NCBI RefSeq assembly: GCF_001500315.1
Contig: NZ_LLER01000010.1
Location: 186,001-250,000 of the forward strand
Source: Staphylococcus auricularis
Lineage (GTDB): Bacteria; Bacillota; Bacilli; Staphylococcales; Staphylococcaceae
Length of the DNA stretch: 64,000 bases
Reading direction: 5' to 3'
This document shows, piece by piece, positions 18,518 to 28,356 of the stretch; positions within the stretch are counted from its first letter, which is position 1; every line of letters starts with the position of its first letter. Both the position numbers and the translations under genes were made by a program. The notes beneath the pieces were generated by a model that made no database searches, was not told the DNA's origin, and saw only the letters and a list, made by a program, of their open reading frames with translations.

Positions 18518-18685
18518 AGTAACAAGGGGATAGCGAATTGAGTTGTACGACGGGCCCTCATTCATGGGTTTTGAACACAGCTGTCGATTCGCAGGGTTAC
18601 TATATATAACATCTTCAATATTTATTACTTACTTTCCTTTCTGTTTTGAGGCTGGGACATTCACGTGTCTCAGCCTCTTAATATT
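18518..18685 (+). ncRNA. rsaI: RsaI (RsaOG)-like regulatory small RNA
   Basis: The RNA opens with AGTAAC (18518-18523), which pairs with GTTACT (18596-18601). A second helix pairs GCGAATTGA (18533-18541) with TCGATTCGC (18584-18592). The enclosed loop holds GACGGGCCCTCATTC and ATGGGTTTT, and GGGG and CCCT stretches could form a pseudoknot. This architecture, the cre-overlapped promoter and the position beside a suhB-like gene match what I recall of S. aureus RsaI/RsaOG, a CcpA-repressed sRNA linked to glucose uptake. The 3' end is set by the hairpin at 18648-18677. Identity is from memory; the structure is seen directly. Confidence 0.75.
18648..18681 (+). terminator. terminator-like hairpin of the sRNA
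   Basis: GAGGCTGGGACA pairs with TGTCTCAGCCTC around a six-base loop. The U-tract that follows is weak (TTAATATT). It is a member of the repeated GCTGRGACA stem family of this window. Confidence 0.7.
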
Positions 18686-18847
18686 GCTATAAACTATTTC
18701 CATCATTTTAACAATGATAAAACTGTCTTGAGAAAAATGAAATCATTTTTGATAGTGGAAGTGCGAGGCATCACGTCAGGCGAGGCATTCCCTAACAAAG
18801 TATGAATGTGATAAAATACAGGAAAATACATGAACGAGGTGTCTGAG

Positions 18848-19639
18848 ATGGATAAACAACAATTGTTTGATATAGATGTAGCGGTAAGATCATGGTTTTC
18901 TACTTTGAATGTAACGATTCCCCGTTTAATCGAACATATGGAAACCGATACGAAACAAAATCGCTTTGATTTAGTGACAAATGTCGATCGTGACATTCAA
19001 CAAAACTTTGAACAGTTCCTCCAACATTTTTATCCGTCACACCAATTGCTCGCTGAGGAAAAATCGAATCAGCAGATTGATGCCTATCACGGACATGTTT
19101 GGGTGATGGATCCCATTGATGGCACGATGAACTTAGTTAAACAACAAACCGATTATTGTGTCATCTTAGCTTATTTTGTGGATAGTGAGCCGATGTTGTC
19201 CTACATTTATGACTATCCAAACGGTATCCTTTATAAAGCGATTAAAGGTGAGGGGGCCTATGCGAATGACCAACCATTAAAGCCACCGCATACGATGGAT
19301 ATAAAAGATGCGATTTTATCATTTAATGCGCAAGTCTTAAATTTAGAAACTGTTAAAGCGCTATTTGATGCGTCATTTAGCTATCGCATTATCGGGTCTT
19401 GTGGCTTAGATTCGATGAGAGTAATTAAAGGCCAATTTGGTGCGCATGTGAATACCAATCCTAAACCATGGGATATCGGCGCACAATTCCTCTTCGCTTC
19501 AGAGCTTGGGCTTAAAATGACAACGCTCAACAATGAATCTGTTGATTTTGCGGAAGGTGGACCGTTCATCATCAGCAATAAAGGTTGCCACCAACAAGTG
19601 CTCGATATATTAAACGACGGCGACGGTTATCAAAAATAA
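18848..19639 (+). CDS. inositol monophosphatase family protein (SuhB-like)
   Basis: A Mg2+/Li+-type phosphatase of the FIG superfamily, ~263 aa. Metal ligands are visible in VTNVDRDIQ, the Glu of LLAEE, and the signature WVMDPIDGTMNLV. The second signature NPKPWDIGAQFLFASE closes the site. The substrate may be inositol phosphate, or pAp/NADP-like nucleotides. ATG 18848 has GAGGTG six nt upstream; an in-frame ATG at 18830 is possible. lcpC follows by ~80 bp, and the RsaI-like RNA lies just upstream. Confidence 0.85.
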   Translation: MDKQQLFDIDVAVRSWFSTLNVTIPRLIEHMETDTKQNRFDLVTNVDRDIQQNFEQFLQHFYPSHQLLAEEKSNQQIDAYHGHVWVMDPIDGTMNLVKQQTDYCVILAYFVDSEPMLSYIYDYPNGILYKAIKGEGAYANDQPLKPPHTMDIKDAILSFNAQVLNLETVKALFDASFSYRIIGSCGLDSMRVIKGQFGAHVNTNPKPWDIGAQFLFASELGLKMTTLNNESVDFAEGGPFIISNKGCHQQVLDILNDGDGYQK

Positions 19640-19717
19640 GACTTTAGTACAATGTATAAAATCAAAATATCGCTATAATTAAATCAAATGCAACAGAAGA
19701 GATAGGATGTGCTAACG

Positions 19718-20677
19718 TTGAAGCGTTCAGAATATAGAACAAGATCAAAGATGAGCTTGCCTGCAAAAATATTATTGTGGATGGTAGCGCTCATCCTAGT
19801 TATAGCGATTGTCGCTGTCGCTTATTTTTCTTATAAAGTATTTGTAGTTGGAGATTCGATTCATAATCCTTTAGATCGCAATCACTCTGAGTTGAGGGAT
19901 AAAGAAGTCAATTTATCCAAGGGAGATCCATTTACGATTGCGCTATTTGGTGTAGACTCTGATTCAGAGCGAACAGCAAACGGTGGCGGAGAACGCAGTG
20001 ATACCATCATGGTGCTTGCCGTAAATCCTGAGCGTAAAACGACCGAAATGATCAGTATTCCTCGGGATACACAAGCAGAAATGGTCGGTAGAGGTACGAC
20101 TGAGAAGATTAATCATGCCTATGCATACGGTGGACCGGACATGGCGGTTAAATCTCTTGAACAGTTATTGAATGTCCCGATTGATCATTATGCGACAGTG
20201 AATATGGATGGCATGAAAGAAATGATTGATACTGTCGGTGGTATAGATGTGACAAGTAATGCCTCATTTTCATACAATGGACAAACCTTTAATGAAGGTG
20301 AACAAGTTCATTTAAATGGGGAAGCGGCGATGGACTTTATACGTAGCCGAAAAGAAGCGGGTGCTGGCGGTGACTTCGGTAGACAATACAGACAACAACT
20401 CGTCATCCAAAGCTTGGCAGATGAACTCACAAGTGTGAAATCACTCACGCACTTTAATGGCTTGATGAATCACGTGCAAGATCACATTCAAACGGATTTA
20501 TCTATCGGTGAGTTAAGAAAGATTGCTTCTCATTACAGAGATGCGAATGAAACCGTGAATAAATACCAGTTAGAAGGTCAAGGCGGTATTCAAAGTGACG
20601 GACTCTATTACTTCGTGCCTAATGATGACGCCTTACAACAGGTAGAATCACGCATTAAAGAAAATATTAATTTATAA
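19718..20677 (+). CDS. lcpC: LytR-CpsA-Psr family wall glycopolymer transferase
   Basis: A membrane-anchored enzyme that attaches wall teichoic acid or another anionic polymer to peptidoglycan. A single N-terminal helix (ILLWMVALILVIAIVAVAYF) precedes the LCP domain with ALFGVDSDS, GERSDTIMVLAVNP, SIPRDT, KINHAYAYGG, NMDGMKEMIDTVGGIDV and FIRSRK...GDFGRQYRQQ. These include the Arg/Asp ligands for the polyprenyl pyrophosphate. Start is TTG 19718 or GTG 19709; AGGA spacing favours TTG. The symbol rests on synteny with S. aureus (suhB-like - lcpC - fdh), recalled and not checked. Confidence 0.85.
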   Translation: MKRSEYRTRSKMSLPAKILLWMVALILVIAIVAVAYFSYKVFVVGDSIHNPLDRNHSELRDKEVNLSKGDPFTIALFGVDSDSERTANGGGERSDTIMVLAVNPERKTTEMISIPRDTQAEMVGRGTTEKINHAYAYGGPDMAVKSLEQLLNVPIDHYATVNMDGMKEMIDTVGGIDVTSNASFSYNGQTFNEGEQVHLNGEAAMDFIRSRKEAGAGGDFGRQYRQQLVIQSLADELTSVKSLTHFNGLMNHVQDHIQTDLSIGELRKIASHYRDANETVNKYQLEGQGGIQSDGLYYFVPNDDALQQVESRIKENINL

Positions 20678-20994
20678 ATGAGAATGAAATGGGATATAAC
20701 CGTTGTGAAGTGTCTACGGTGATATCCCATTGTTGTTTATATATGAAGCAAACATAATCAGATAAAATTGTTACAGATATATTACAAATGATGATATAGT
20801 GCGCGATTATAAAAGTTATTATAAATTTTGATGTAATCCCTTAACATTATAATGATTACAGTATAGAATAGTATTAACATTGTTCTGAAAAGTGTGGGGC
20901 TTTTTAGAATGAGTGTAAATGAATCATGTAACTAAACGAAAATCATAGATCTACCATGCGGGTATGGTGAATTAATATATTAAGGGGTGGTTGG
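20678..20994. other. intergenic region and leader of the fdhA-like gene
   Basis: Holds the lcpC terminator, then ~250 bp of A/T-rich DNA. ACCAT-GCGGGT-ATGGT (20953-20968) can form a small hairpin ~20 nt before the ribosome site AAGGGGTGG. I could not define an operator; a redox or nitrate regulator site would be plausible, but no clear match is seen. Confidence 0.4.
20689..20735 (+). terminator. terminator after lcpC
   Basis: ATGGGATAT pairs with ATATCCCAT, with an inner CCGT/ACGG stem. A TTGTTGTTT tract follows. Confidence 0.75.
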
Positions 20995-23952
20995 ATGCAA
21001 CAGCATTTGATTGTCACGTTAGATGGCAAAGATTATCTTGTTGAGCCAGGAACAAATTTACTAGAGTTCATCAAATCACGAGATACGTTTGTCCCTTCCA
21101 TTTGTTATAACGAATCGTTAGGGCCAATCCAAACTTGTGATACATGTACTGTAGAAATAGATGGTCGTATTGAACGTGCGTGTAGCACAACAATAGATCG
21201 ACCAATGGTAGTGAATACACAAAACGATCGAGTACAAACAAGCCAAAAAGAAGCATTAGATCGTATATTAGAAAAACACCAATTGTACTGTACAGTGTGT
21301 GACTACAATAATGGTGACTGTGAAATACATAATACGATGGATCAATGGGGCTTACAACACCAAACATATGAATATAAAGAAAAACCATATGAAAAAGATT
21401 ACGGCCCATTTTATCGCTATGATCCTAACCAATGTATTCTTTGCGGTCGTTGCGTAGAAGTTTGTCAGGACGTTCAAGTTAATGAAACATTAACCATCGA
21501 TTGGGAACGTCAACAACCTCGTGTAATCTGGGATAACGATACATCTATTAACGATTCATCATGTGTCGGATGCGGACAATGTGCTACCGTTTGTCCTTGT
21601 AACGCAATGATGGAAGTGAACATGGAAGGTAACGCAGGTTACATGACAGACTTAGAACCTGGATCATTAGCTGCAATGATTGATTTAACTAAAAAAGCAG
21701 AACCAGGTTACGGTCCGTTATTCGCAGTTTCAGACTCAGAAGCAGCGATGCGTGAAGAAAGAATTGAAAAAACAAAAACCGTTTGTACATATTGCGGCGT
21801 AGGTTGCTCATTTGATGTATGGACGAAAGATAGAGAAGTACTTAAAGTACAACCTCAACCCGAATCACCTGCTAACCACATTTCAACTTGTGTCAAAGGT
21901 AAATTCGGTTGGGACTATGTCGATTCAGACGAACGCTTAACGCAACCACTTGTACGTAAAGGTAATGAATTCGTAGAAGTAGGATGGGAAGAAGCAATCA
22001 ACGTCATCGCAGACAACTTCAAAGATATTCGCGACAATAAAGGTTCAGACCACCTCGCATTTATTTCTTCTTCAAAAGCGACAAATGAAGAATCTTACTT
22101 GATGCAAAAACTTGCACGCCAAGTTATCGGTACAAATAACGTCGACAACTGTTCACGTTACTGTCAAGCACCGGCGACAAAAGGACTCTTTAGAACAGTA
22201 GGTCATGGCGGTGACTCAGGATCAATCGACGACTTAGAAAAAGCAGATATGGTCGTACTCATTGGTACAAATACAGCTGAAGCACACCCTGTTATCGCTT
22301 CACGTATCAAACGCGGTCATAAACTTTATAACAACACATTAAACGTCTTTGATATCCGTAAACACGAAATGGCACAACGTGCGGATAACTTCTATCAACC
22401 AAAACCAGGTACCGACTTAGTTTGGTTATCTGCTGTAGCGAAATACATTATCGATCACGATAAACACGACAAAGCGTTTATCGACGAATGGGTTGATGAC
22501 TTCGATGAATACTACAGCACACTAGAAACATTCACAATGGACTATGCTGAAGAAACAACAGGTATTCCTAAAGAAGATCTCATCGACTTCGCTGAACAAA
22601 TGGCAGCAGCCAATGCCGTTTCAATTTGTTGGGCAATGGGTGTTACACAACAAGATATCGGTAGTGATACATCAACAGCAATTTCAAACTTACTCTTAGT
22701 CACTGGTAACTACAGACGACCAGGTACAGGTGCTTATCCATTACGTGGTCACAACAACGTACAAGGTTGCAGTGACATGGGTAGTATGCCAGACAAATTC
22801 ACTGGTTACCAAAATGTAACAGACGATGAAGTTCGTGCTAAATTTGAACGTGCGTACGGTACGACATTACCTAGTGAAGTCGGTAAAGATAACCATCAAA
22901 TGATGGAAGGTATTCACGCAAATGAAATCAATAGCTTGTACTTATACGGTGAAGATACAGGTATCGTTGATTCAAATATCAACTTTGTTCAATCTGCATT
23001 AGAAAAAGTTGATTTCTTAGTTGTTCAAGATGCATTCTTTACTTACACAGCATCATTCGCAGATGTGGTATTACCTGCAAGTCCTTCACTTGAAAAATCA
23101 GGTACCTTCACAAATACAGAACGCCGTATCCAACGCTTATATCAAGCGTTAGATCCAAAAGGCAACTCTAAACCTGACTGGCAAATCATCCAAGCGATTG
23201 CTAAAGCATTAGATCATGATTGGGGTTACACAGATCCTTCAGAAATCATGGATGAAATCGCAAGCTTAACACCGTTATATTCTGGTGTGAACTACGATCG
23301 CTTAGAAGGATACAACAGCTTACAATGGCCAGTAGCACCTGATGGTTCAGACGAACCGACATTATACATGAATGGTTTCAATTTCGATAACGGTAAAGCG
23401 AAATTATATCCATTAACATTTGATAACTTCTTCAAACAAGATGATGTCTATGACTTACATGTGAATAACGGTCGTTTATTAGAACACTTCCACGAAGGTA
23501 ACATGACATATCGTGTGCCTGGTATTTCTTACAAAGTTCCAAATGCTTTCGTTGAAATTTCACCAGAACTCGCTGAAGATCGTGACATTCACGAAGGTGC
23601 AGAAGTTAAATTGATTTCTGACACAGGTGAAGCGGAACTTACAGTCCATGTAACAGATCGTGTTAAAGGTAAAGAAATTTATATTCCATTGAACAGTAAC
23701 TCATCACTCATCGGTGAACAAGCAGGTGCGATTAACTTACTTACAAACAGTGATGTAGATAAAGATTCAGATACACCGTCATACAAACGTACTTCATGTC
23801 GTATGGAAGTGAAAACACGTAGAGGTAAATCACCACTTAACCCTACAAACTTCCGTGTAGATAAACAACGCAAACCACAATACAGTGTTCGTGTACAAGA
23901 TAAATGGGAACGTGGCGATTACATTTTCCCAGGAAATCAGGTGAATAAATAA
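20995..23952 (+). CDS. molybdopterin-dependent formate dehydrogenase-like alpha subunit
   Basis: A large iron-sulfur molybdoprotein (985 aa) proposed to oxidise formate in the cytosol. Order of domains: N-terminal [2Fe-2S] fold ([20 protein letters not shown], about 35-55), His/Cys cluster ([15 protein letters not shown]), two 4Fe-4S ferredoxin motifs ([11 protein letters not shown] and [13 protein letters not shown]), then the catalytic MopB domain starting with [10 protein letters not shown] (about 263) and a C-terminal molydopterin-binding domain. The metal ligand is Cys390 in SRYCQAP, in place of selenocysteine. No signal peptide. A DUF1641 gene overlaps its stop. Maturation needs FdhD and Moco, both encoded in this window. 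Confidence 0.9.
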   Translation: MQQHLIVTLDGKDYLVEPGTNLLEFIKSRDTFVPSICYNESLGPIQTCDTCTVEIDGRIERACSTTIDRPMVVNTQNDRVQTSQKEALDRILEKHQLYCTVCDYNNGDCEIHNTMDQWGLQHQTYEYKEKPYEKDYGPFYRYDPNQCILCGRCVEVCQDVQVNETLTIDWERQQPRVIWDNDTSINDSSCVGCGQCATVCPCNAMMEVNMEGNAGYMTDLEPGSLAAMIDLTKKAEPGYGPLFAVSDSEAAMREERIEKTKTVCTYCGVGCSFDVWTKDREVLKVQPQPESPANHISTCVKGKFGWDYVDSDERLTQPLVRKGNEFVEVGWEEAINVIADNFKDIRDNKGSDHLAFISSSKATNEESYLMQKLARQVIGTNNVDNCSRYCQAPATKGLFRTVGHGGDSGSIDDLEKADMVVLIGTNTAEAHPVIASRIKRGHKLYNNTLNVFDIRKHEMAQRADNFYQPKPGTDLVWLSAVAKYIIDHDKHDKAFIDEWVDDFDEYYSTLETFTMDYAEETTGIPKEDLIDFAEQMAAANAVSICWAMGVTQQDIGSDTSTAISNLLLVTGNYRRPGTGAYPLRGHNNVQGCSDMGSMPDKFTGYQNVTDDEVRAKFERAYGTTLPSEVGKDNHQMMEGIHANEINSLYLYGEDTGIVDSNINFVQSALEKVDFLVVQDAFFTYTASFADVVLPASPSLEKSGTFTNTERRIQRLYQALDPKGNSKPDWQIIQAIAKALDHDWGYTDPSEIMDEIASLTPLYSGVNYDRLEGYNSLQWPVAPDGSDEPTLYMNGFNFDNGKAKLYPLTFDNFFKQDDVYDLHVNNGRLLEHFHEGNMTYRVPGISYKVPNAFVEISPELAEDRDIHEGAEVKLISDTGEAELTVHVTDRVKGKEIYIPLNSNSSLIGEQAGAINLLTNSDVDKDSDTPSYKRTSCRMEVKTRRGKSPLNPTNFRVDKQRKPQYSVRVQDKWERGDYIFPGNQVNK

Positions 23953-24419
23953 TGGCAGAAAGAATTACTAATATTAAACGTTATGAAAAGACGCCAGAAG
24001 AAATCAAACAAGACAACATCAACGAAGTGATGGATGCCATCAGCGAAAATAAAGACGCCATTTTAAAAGCCATCAATCTCATCACGGTATTAGATAATAA
24101 GAAAATGCTTGATGCGACAGCGGGTATGGTCAACAGCTTAGGTACAATCGCGAATAAATTCTCTGTTGAGTTGAATAAAGAACAATATAATGGTCTCGTT
24201 ACTAACATGTCATCACTTGTGTTCTTACTCGGTGATTTAAATGTCGACGACTTAAGCCATCTATTAAATAAAGTCAACAAAGGTTTACGTGTTGCGAACC
24301 AAGCAAGTCCAAATCAGAAAACGTCGATTACCGGCTTAATGGGTATCTTGCGTGACGATGAAATGAACCGTAGTTTAACTTATATGTTAAACATGTTACG
24401 AGGTATGTCTAGAGACTAA
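23952..24419 (+). CDS. DUF1641 (YrhD/YjgD-like) partner of the formate dehydrogenase
   Basis: A 155-aa helical soluble protein. The DUF1641 core includes LLGDLNVDDLSHLLNKVNKGLRVAN and SITGLMGILRDDEMNRSLTYML. Its ATG overlaps the last base of the fdhA stop (TAATG), so the two are translationally coupled. The same pair recurs in bacilli (yrhE-yrhD), which points to an accessory or subunit role; the biochemical role is not established. Confidence 0.85.
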   Translation: MAERITNIKRYEKTPEEIKQDNINEVMDAISENKDAILKAINLITVLDNKKMLDATAGMVNSLGTIANKFSVELNKEQYNGLVTNMSSLVFLLGDLNVDDLSHLLNKVNKGLRVANQASPNQKTSITGLMGILRDDEMNRSLTYMLNMLRGMSRD

Positions 24420-24433
24420 AGCCACCTTGTTTT

Positions 24434-24493
24434 AAGCACTTCATTAAAGGTACGATGCAGTGATTGCATCTACCTTGGTGAAGTGCTTTTTTA
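24434..24493 (+). terminator. long nested terminator after DUF1641
   Basis: Three stacked stems: AAGCACTTCA/TGAAGTGCTT, then AAGGTA/TACCTT-like, then ATGCA/TGCAT. They are followed by TTTTTT. Confidence 0.88.
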
Positions 24494-24605
24494 ATTGTAG
24501 TCGTACATGAATTCAAACTGGGATAAATATGGTACAATTTGATTGATACATAAAATGGACATGTAAGAGTTAGGTAGGAAGGAGTGAGCAACTATCAATC
24601 CGAAA

Positions 24606-24836
24606 ATGATCAAGCTTATGGCGCTCATTTCAAATGTCTTTTTAGTGATCGGTATAATTAGTTTATTTTTCCTTAATCTAATCTTAGCGATCATTATGTT
24701 TGCGATCTCTTTAGCGATTAGTTTAGTGATTTTTAATACGATGTTTAGAGATCGAACTGGCATGAAGATCGTGATTAACGTATCATTCGCTATCGTCCTT
24801 ATCGCGATTATATTTGCTTTCATGAAGTTATCTTAA
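24606..24836 (+). CDS. small two-helix membrane protein
   Basis: A 76-aa protein, nearly all hydrophobic: LMALISNVFLVIGIISLFFL, LAIIMFAISLAISLVIFNTM and VINVSFAIVLIAIIFAFM. The start is odd. The only strong ribosome site (GGAAGGAGTG, 24577-24584) is 22 nt from ATG 24606, but 9 nt from an in-frame ATC at 24594 that would add I-N-P-K. Either a noncanonical start is used or translation starts weakly at the ATG. Function unknown. Confidence 0.6.
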   Translation: MIKLMALISNVFLVIGIISLFFLNLILAIIMFAISLAISLVIFNTMFRDRTGMKIVINVSFAIVLIAIIFAFMKLS

Positions 24837-24866
24837 TCTTAAAGACGTTGAGGAGCAATTTGTGTT

Positions 24867-25643
24867 ATGGATAAAAAACAAAAGAAACAATTTTCTATTG
24901 GTATCGTCATTTTGCTGGTTGTCATCTTTGCTGTTCTGTTGATTATTAATGAAACGTCGTTATTTAATGGTAGGGAAAAGCATCCTTTTAACGAGGCCTA
25001 TGAACAACAAATCGGGACTGATGTAATCAATACAAAAGAAGAAGACGATGCATTCGTAAAAGCGAGTGATGATGAGGTTAAAGCAGCGATGAAGATTGAC
25101 CACGAACATCATAACCTACACTATATGGATATTTCACAAAAGGTATCTATATCTGAAGATGAAGCGAATGCTTTACTGAAGGACAAGGGTATTCTGAGTG
25201 GTAAAGGCAAAACCTTTTTAAAAGCCCAAGATAAATATAAGGTGAACGTCATTTATCTCATTAGCCATGCCCTTGTAGAAACTGGCAATGGCCATTCTAA
25301 CCTTGCAGATGGGATTAATGATGGCACCCAAACCTATTATAATTTCTTTGGTATCGGCGCGTTTGATGAAGATGCTTTACAACATGGCACAAGCTATGCA
25401 AAAGAGCAAGATTGGACGACACCTGAGAAGGCCATTATGGGTGGCGCGAAGTTTGTACGTCATCAATATTTCGACAACAATCAACGGACATTATATGAAA
25501 TGCGTTGGAACCCTGAACATCCTGGTACAAACCAATATGCGAGTGATATCGATTGGGATCATCACATCGCTTCCTTTATGGATACATTCTATCAAGACTT
25601 GGGCATTAAAAAAGATGATATCGAAAAAGATTTATATCGATAA
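24867..25643 (+). CDS. membrane-anchored glucosaminidase-domain peptidoglycan hydrolase
   Basis: Cuts GlcNAc-MurNAc bonds of peptidoglycan outside the cell. A short basic N-terminus and one anchor helix (IGIVILLVVIFAVLLII) precede a ~75-residue stalk. The glucosaminidase domain (about 110-250) holds the catalytic Glu138 in ISHALVETGNGHS, then YNFFGIGAFD, TPEKAIMGGAKFV and QYASDIDW. It has no SH3 or LysM repeats, unlike secreted autolysins. Related to the SagA/SagB/ScaH group of S. aureus; I cannot say which. Confidence 0.87.
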   Translation: MDKKQKKQFSIGIVILLVVIFAVLLIINETSLFNGREKHPFNEAYEQQIGTDVINTKEEDDAFVKASDDEVKAAMKIDHEHHNLHYMDISQKVSISEDEANALLKDKGILSGKGKTFLKAQDKYKVNVIYLISHALVETGNGHSNLADGINDGTQTYYNFFGIGAFDEDALQHGTSYAKEQDWTTPEKAIMGGAKFVRHQYFDNNQRTLYEMRWNPEHPGTNQYASDIDWDHHIASFMDTFYQDLGIKKDDIEKDLYR

Positions 25644-25708
25644 GAATAAGATATAAAGTAGACTCATAATCAATGACATGAAGATGAAAATGTGAGGTGG
25701 AGAGATTA

Positions 25709-26833
25709 ATGAAGATTGCGATTGTTGGGGCAGGTATCGGTGGCTTAACTGCTGCTGCATTACTCTATGAACAAGGACATGAAGTGAAAGTATTTGAAAA
25801 GAACCCTCAAATTAAAGCGATAGGTGCGGGCATCGGCATTGGTAACAATGTGTTAGAAAAACTTGGGAATCATGATTTGGCAAAAGGGATTAAAAACGTC
25901 GGTCAACTCGTGAGAGAACTAGAAATACGTGATCATAAAGATACGCTACTTTCAGGTATACAATTCAAGAAAAATACTGTGAATTTAACAATGAAACGAC
26001 AAGATCTCATCGAAGTAATTCAATCCTATGTTCCGGATGATGCGATTTACCTAAATCATTTAGTGACACAGGTAGACAATGGAGATATGAAGGTGACGTT
26101 ACATTTTTCTGCTCAAGAAAGTGAGACATTTGATCTATGTTTGGGTGCCGACGGACTCCATTCTGAAGTTCGAAATCAAGTGACGAAAGATGCTAAAGTA
26201 CAATATCAAGGTTATACCGTCTTCAGAGGTATGGTAGAAGATATGCCGTTTAAAGCAGACCAAGTAGCCACAGAGTACTGGGGTAGTAAAGGCAGAGTAG
26301 GGATAGTTCCACTACTGAATAATCAAGCTTATTGGTTTATTGCGATCAATACCAAAGAACGTGATTTAACGGTACAATCATATGGGAAACCCCATCTTCA
26401 AGCGCGTTTCAATCACTATCCCGACCGAGTAAGAGCTGTCTTAGATAAACAGAGTGAAACAGATATTTTACACCATGATATGTATGATTTAAAACCGTTA
26501 AAAACATTTGTATATCAACGAACAATCTTGCTAGGTGATGCCGCACATGCGACGACACCGAACATGGGTCAAGGTGCTGGCCAAGCGATGGAAGATGCGA
26601 TTGTCCTCAATCAGTGTTTAGCTTCCTATGATTTTCAACAGGCACTTGAGCGTTATGATAAACTTCGAGTAAAACATACGGCTAAGGTTATCAAGCGTTC
26701 ACGTCGTATCGGTAAAATCGCACAAATGCGCAACGGATTAATGGTAGGGGCACGTAATACAATTGCTAAACGTATTCCTCAGTTCATGCTAAATCGACAA
26801 GTTAACTTTTTATATAAATCTAAATTAAAATAA
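25709..26833 (+). CDS. FAD-dependent monooxygenase (UbiH/salicylate hydroxylase-like)
   Basis: A cytosolic group-A flavoprotein oxygenase of 374 aa. Motifs are GxGxxG (IAIVGAGIGGLTAAALL), LCLGADGLHSEVR (the DG motif) and LLGDAAHATTPNMGQGAGQAMED (the GD motif binding FAD ribityl). The substrate is an aromatic or similar ring, not identifiable. ATG 25709 is the start, with AGGTGG 8 nt upstream. The terminator downstream is shared with the convergent hydroxyacid dehydrogenase. Confidence 0.87.
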   Translation: MKIAIVGAGIGGLTAAALLYEQGHEVKVFEKNPQIKAIGAGIGIGNNVLEKLGNHDLAKGIKNVGQLVRELEIRDHKDTLLSGIQFKKNTVNLTMKRQDLIEVIQSYVPDDAIYLNHLVTQVDNGDMKVTLHFSAQESETFDLCLGADGLHSEVRNQVTKDAKVQYQGYTVFRGMVEDMPFKADQVATEYWGSKGRVGIVPLLNNQAYWFIAINTKERDLTVQSYGKPHLQARFNHYPDRVRAVLDKQSETDILHHDMYDLKPLKTFVYQRTILLGDAAHATTPNMGQGAGQAMEDAIVLNQCLASYDFQQALERYDKLRVKHTAKVIKRSRRIGKIAQMRNGLMVGARNTIAKRIPQFMLNRQVNFLYKSKLK

Positions 26834-26836
26834 AAC

Positions 26837-26893
26837 AAAGTCTCAATCTTACTGAAGATGGTTATATCATTCAGTGTAGATTGAGACTTTTTT
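26837..26893. terminator. bidirectional terminator
   Basis: AAAGTCTCAATCT pairs with AGATTGAGACTTT, plus an inner ACTGAA/TTCAGT stem, with T-runs on both strands. Confidence 0.88.
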
Positions 26894-26913
26894 ACTATAA
26901 CAGTATCAAATAG

Positions 26914-27873
26914 CTATTGATTTACGATATATTTCGGATCTTCGCCGTTCATTTTACGAATCGTATCTTCAGCGACAATACGTGCCATCATATCTCGAGA
27001 TTCATATGTGGCATTTCCGATGTGTGGTGTGATGACCACATTGTCCATGGATTTGAGTTCGTCATTGATTTCAGGTTCAAATTCGAATTCATCGAGTGCA
27101 GCACCTTCGAGTTCTTTCGCTTTTAAAGCATCAACGAGTGATTGCTCATTAACGATCGGGCCACGTGATGCATTGATTAAATAGCTCGTCGGTTTCATTA
27201 ATTTGAACTGAGGTGTATCGATTTGGTGATGTAAGTCAGGATTGTAAGCAGCGTTGATTGTTACAAAGTCTGCTTCTTTTAATAAAGTTTCTAAATCAAC
27301 ATATTTCGCATCGAGCACTTTTTCTTTATCTGGTTTTTGATGGGGACCTGTATATAAAATGTCCATATCAAACGCTTTTGAACGTTTAGCAACAGCTGTA
27401 CCGATTTCACCTAAACCAATGATACCGATTGTTTTACCGGATACTTCACGACCTCTGAAGAAAAGGGGTGCCCAACCATCGAATCCTTTCGTACGGCATA
27501 ATTGATCGCCTTCAGGAATGCGACGTGCTACAGCGAGTACGAGCGCAAATGTAAGCTCTGCAGTAGAAGCTGTAGAAGCTTTAGGTGTATTCGTCACGTC
27601 GATGTCTTTTTGACGTGCATAATCGACATCTACGTTGTTAAAACCCGCGCCGTAATTTGTGATTACTTTAAGGTTAGGTGCAGCATCGATGACTTCTTGA
27701 TCGACTGTAGTTGAAAGCAAGCGAATTAAAGCATCTGCATCTTTGACACCTGCTTTAAGTGTCTCTTTATCTACGAGTCCTGAACCGTCATACATTTCAA
27801 TGTCGTAGTTTTGTTCTTTGAGTAAGTCGAGCCCAACTTGAGGGATTGCACCTGCGATATAAACTTTTACCAT
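26914..27873 (-). CDS. D-isomer-specific 2-hydroxyacid dehydrogenase
   Basis: A 319-aa NAD(P)H enzyme reducing a 2-keto acid to a D-2-hydroxy acid (glyoxylate/hydroxypyruvate reductase-like). The catalytic triad appears as Arg in INASRGPIVNE, Glu in LDEFEFEP and His in VITPHIGNAT. The Rossmann motif is TIGIIGLGEIGTAVAKR. The ribosome site AAGGAG stands 8 nt upstream. Located between the FAD oxygenase and SMR genes but transcribed as its own unit; substrate unknown. Confidence 0.9.
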   Translation of the reverse strand: MVKVYIAGAIPQVGLDLLKEQNYDIEMYDGSGLVDKETLKAGVKDADALIRLLSTTVDQEVIDAAPNLKVITNYGAGFNNVDVDYARQKDIDVTNTPKASTASTAELTFALVLAVARRIPEGDQLCRTKGFDGWAPLFFRGREVSGKTIGIIGLGEIGTAVAKRSKAFDMDILYTGPHQKPDKEKVLDAKYVDLETLLKEADFVTINAAYNPDLHHQIDTPQFKLMKPTSYLINASRGPIVNEQSLVDALKAKELEGAALDEFEFEPEINDELKSMDNVVITPHIGNATYESRDMMARIVAEDTIRKMNGEDPKYIVNQ

Positions 27874-27966
27874 ATCATCACTCCTTTTTGTTAAGTATAT
27901 AAAATAAAGTTAATTCTAACAATAGAAAGTAATTGTACCCGTGTTAAATGTGGGGAATATAAAAAA

Positions 27967-28007
27967 GTGATATGTGCTTCATAAATTTTTTATGATAGCC
28001 ATATCAC
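27967..28007 (-). terminator. terminator after the SMR pair
   Basis: On the minus strand GTGATATG pairs with CATATCAC across an A/T-rich loop, followed by TTTTTT. It ends the 28356-28042 gene. Confidence 0.78.
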
Positions 28008-28041
28008 GTGAAAAATGAGATTTTATTTTTACATGTAAATC

Positions 28042-28356
28042 CTATTCTAAGAGTCGCAAACCGATGACAGCTACGATAATTAATGCGATAAAGAAAATAC
28101 GTTTGGCACTGTGTGATTCGTTATAAAACAGCATGCCTACGAGCGTGCCACCTGCTGTACCGATACCTGTCCATATCGCGTAAGCTGTACCCATAGGAAT
28201 ATCCATCATAGCAAGTCGTAGTGCACTGAAACTACAGATGAAGCCAAGACCTAATAAGACGATGAGGCTTGTGTTTTGTCTACGTGTATATTCATTAAGA
28301 AGCACGACACCTGCGACTTCAAAGCCTCCAGCAAGTAATAGAAAGAACCAAGCCAT
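28042..28356 (-). CDS. SMR-family small multidrug/guanidinium exporter subunit (second of pair)
   Basis: A 104-aa four-helix protein. SMR features: the N-terminal WFFLLLAGGFEVAGVVLLN with the key membrane Glu13, GTAYAIWTGIGTAGG, and GLRLLE at the end. Its ATG overlaps by one base the stop of the preceding SMR gene, so the two form a heteromeric pair like YkkCD/YvdSR. Substrate unknown. No guanidine riboswitch was seen upstream. Confidence 0.88.
   Translation of the reverse strand: MAWFFLLLAGGFEVAGVVLLNEYTRRQNTSLIVLLGLGFICSFSALRLAMMDIPMGTAYAIWTGIGTAGGTLVGMLFYNESHSAKRIFFIALIIVAVIGLRLLE

Noticed and set aside
20760..20800. Rex-like operator before fdhA
   Set aside because: TTGTTACA...TTACAA lacks the TTGTGA/TCACAA arms.
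20956..20970. Short upstream ORF (ATG CGG GTA TGG TGA) before fdhA
   Set aside because: Four codons without a ribosome site; it is part of a small hairpin.
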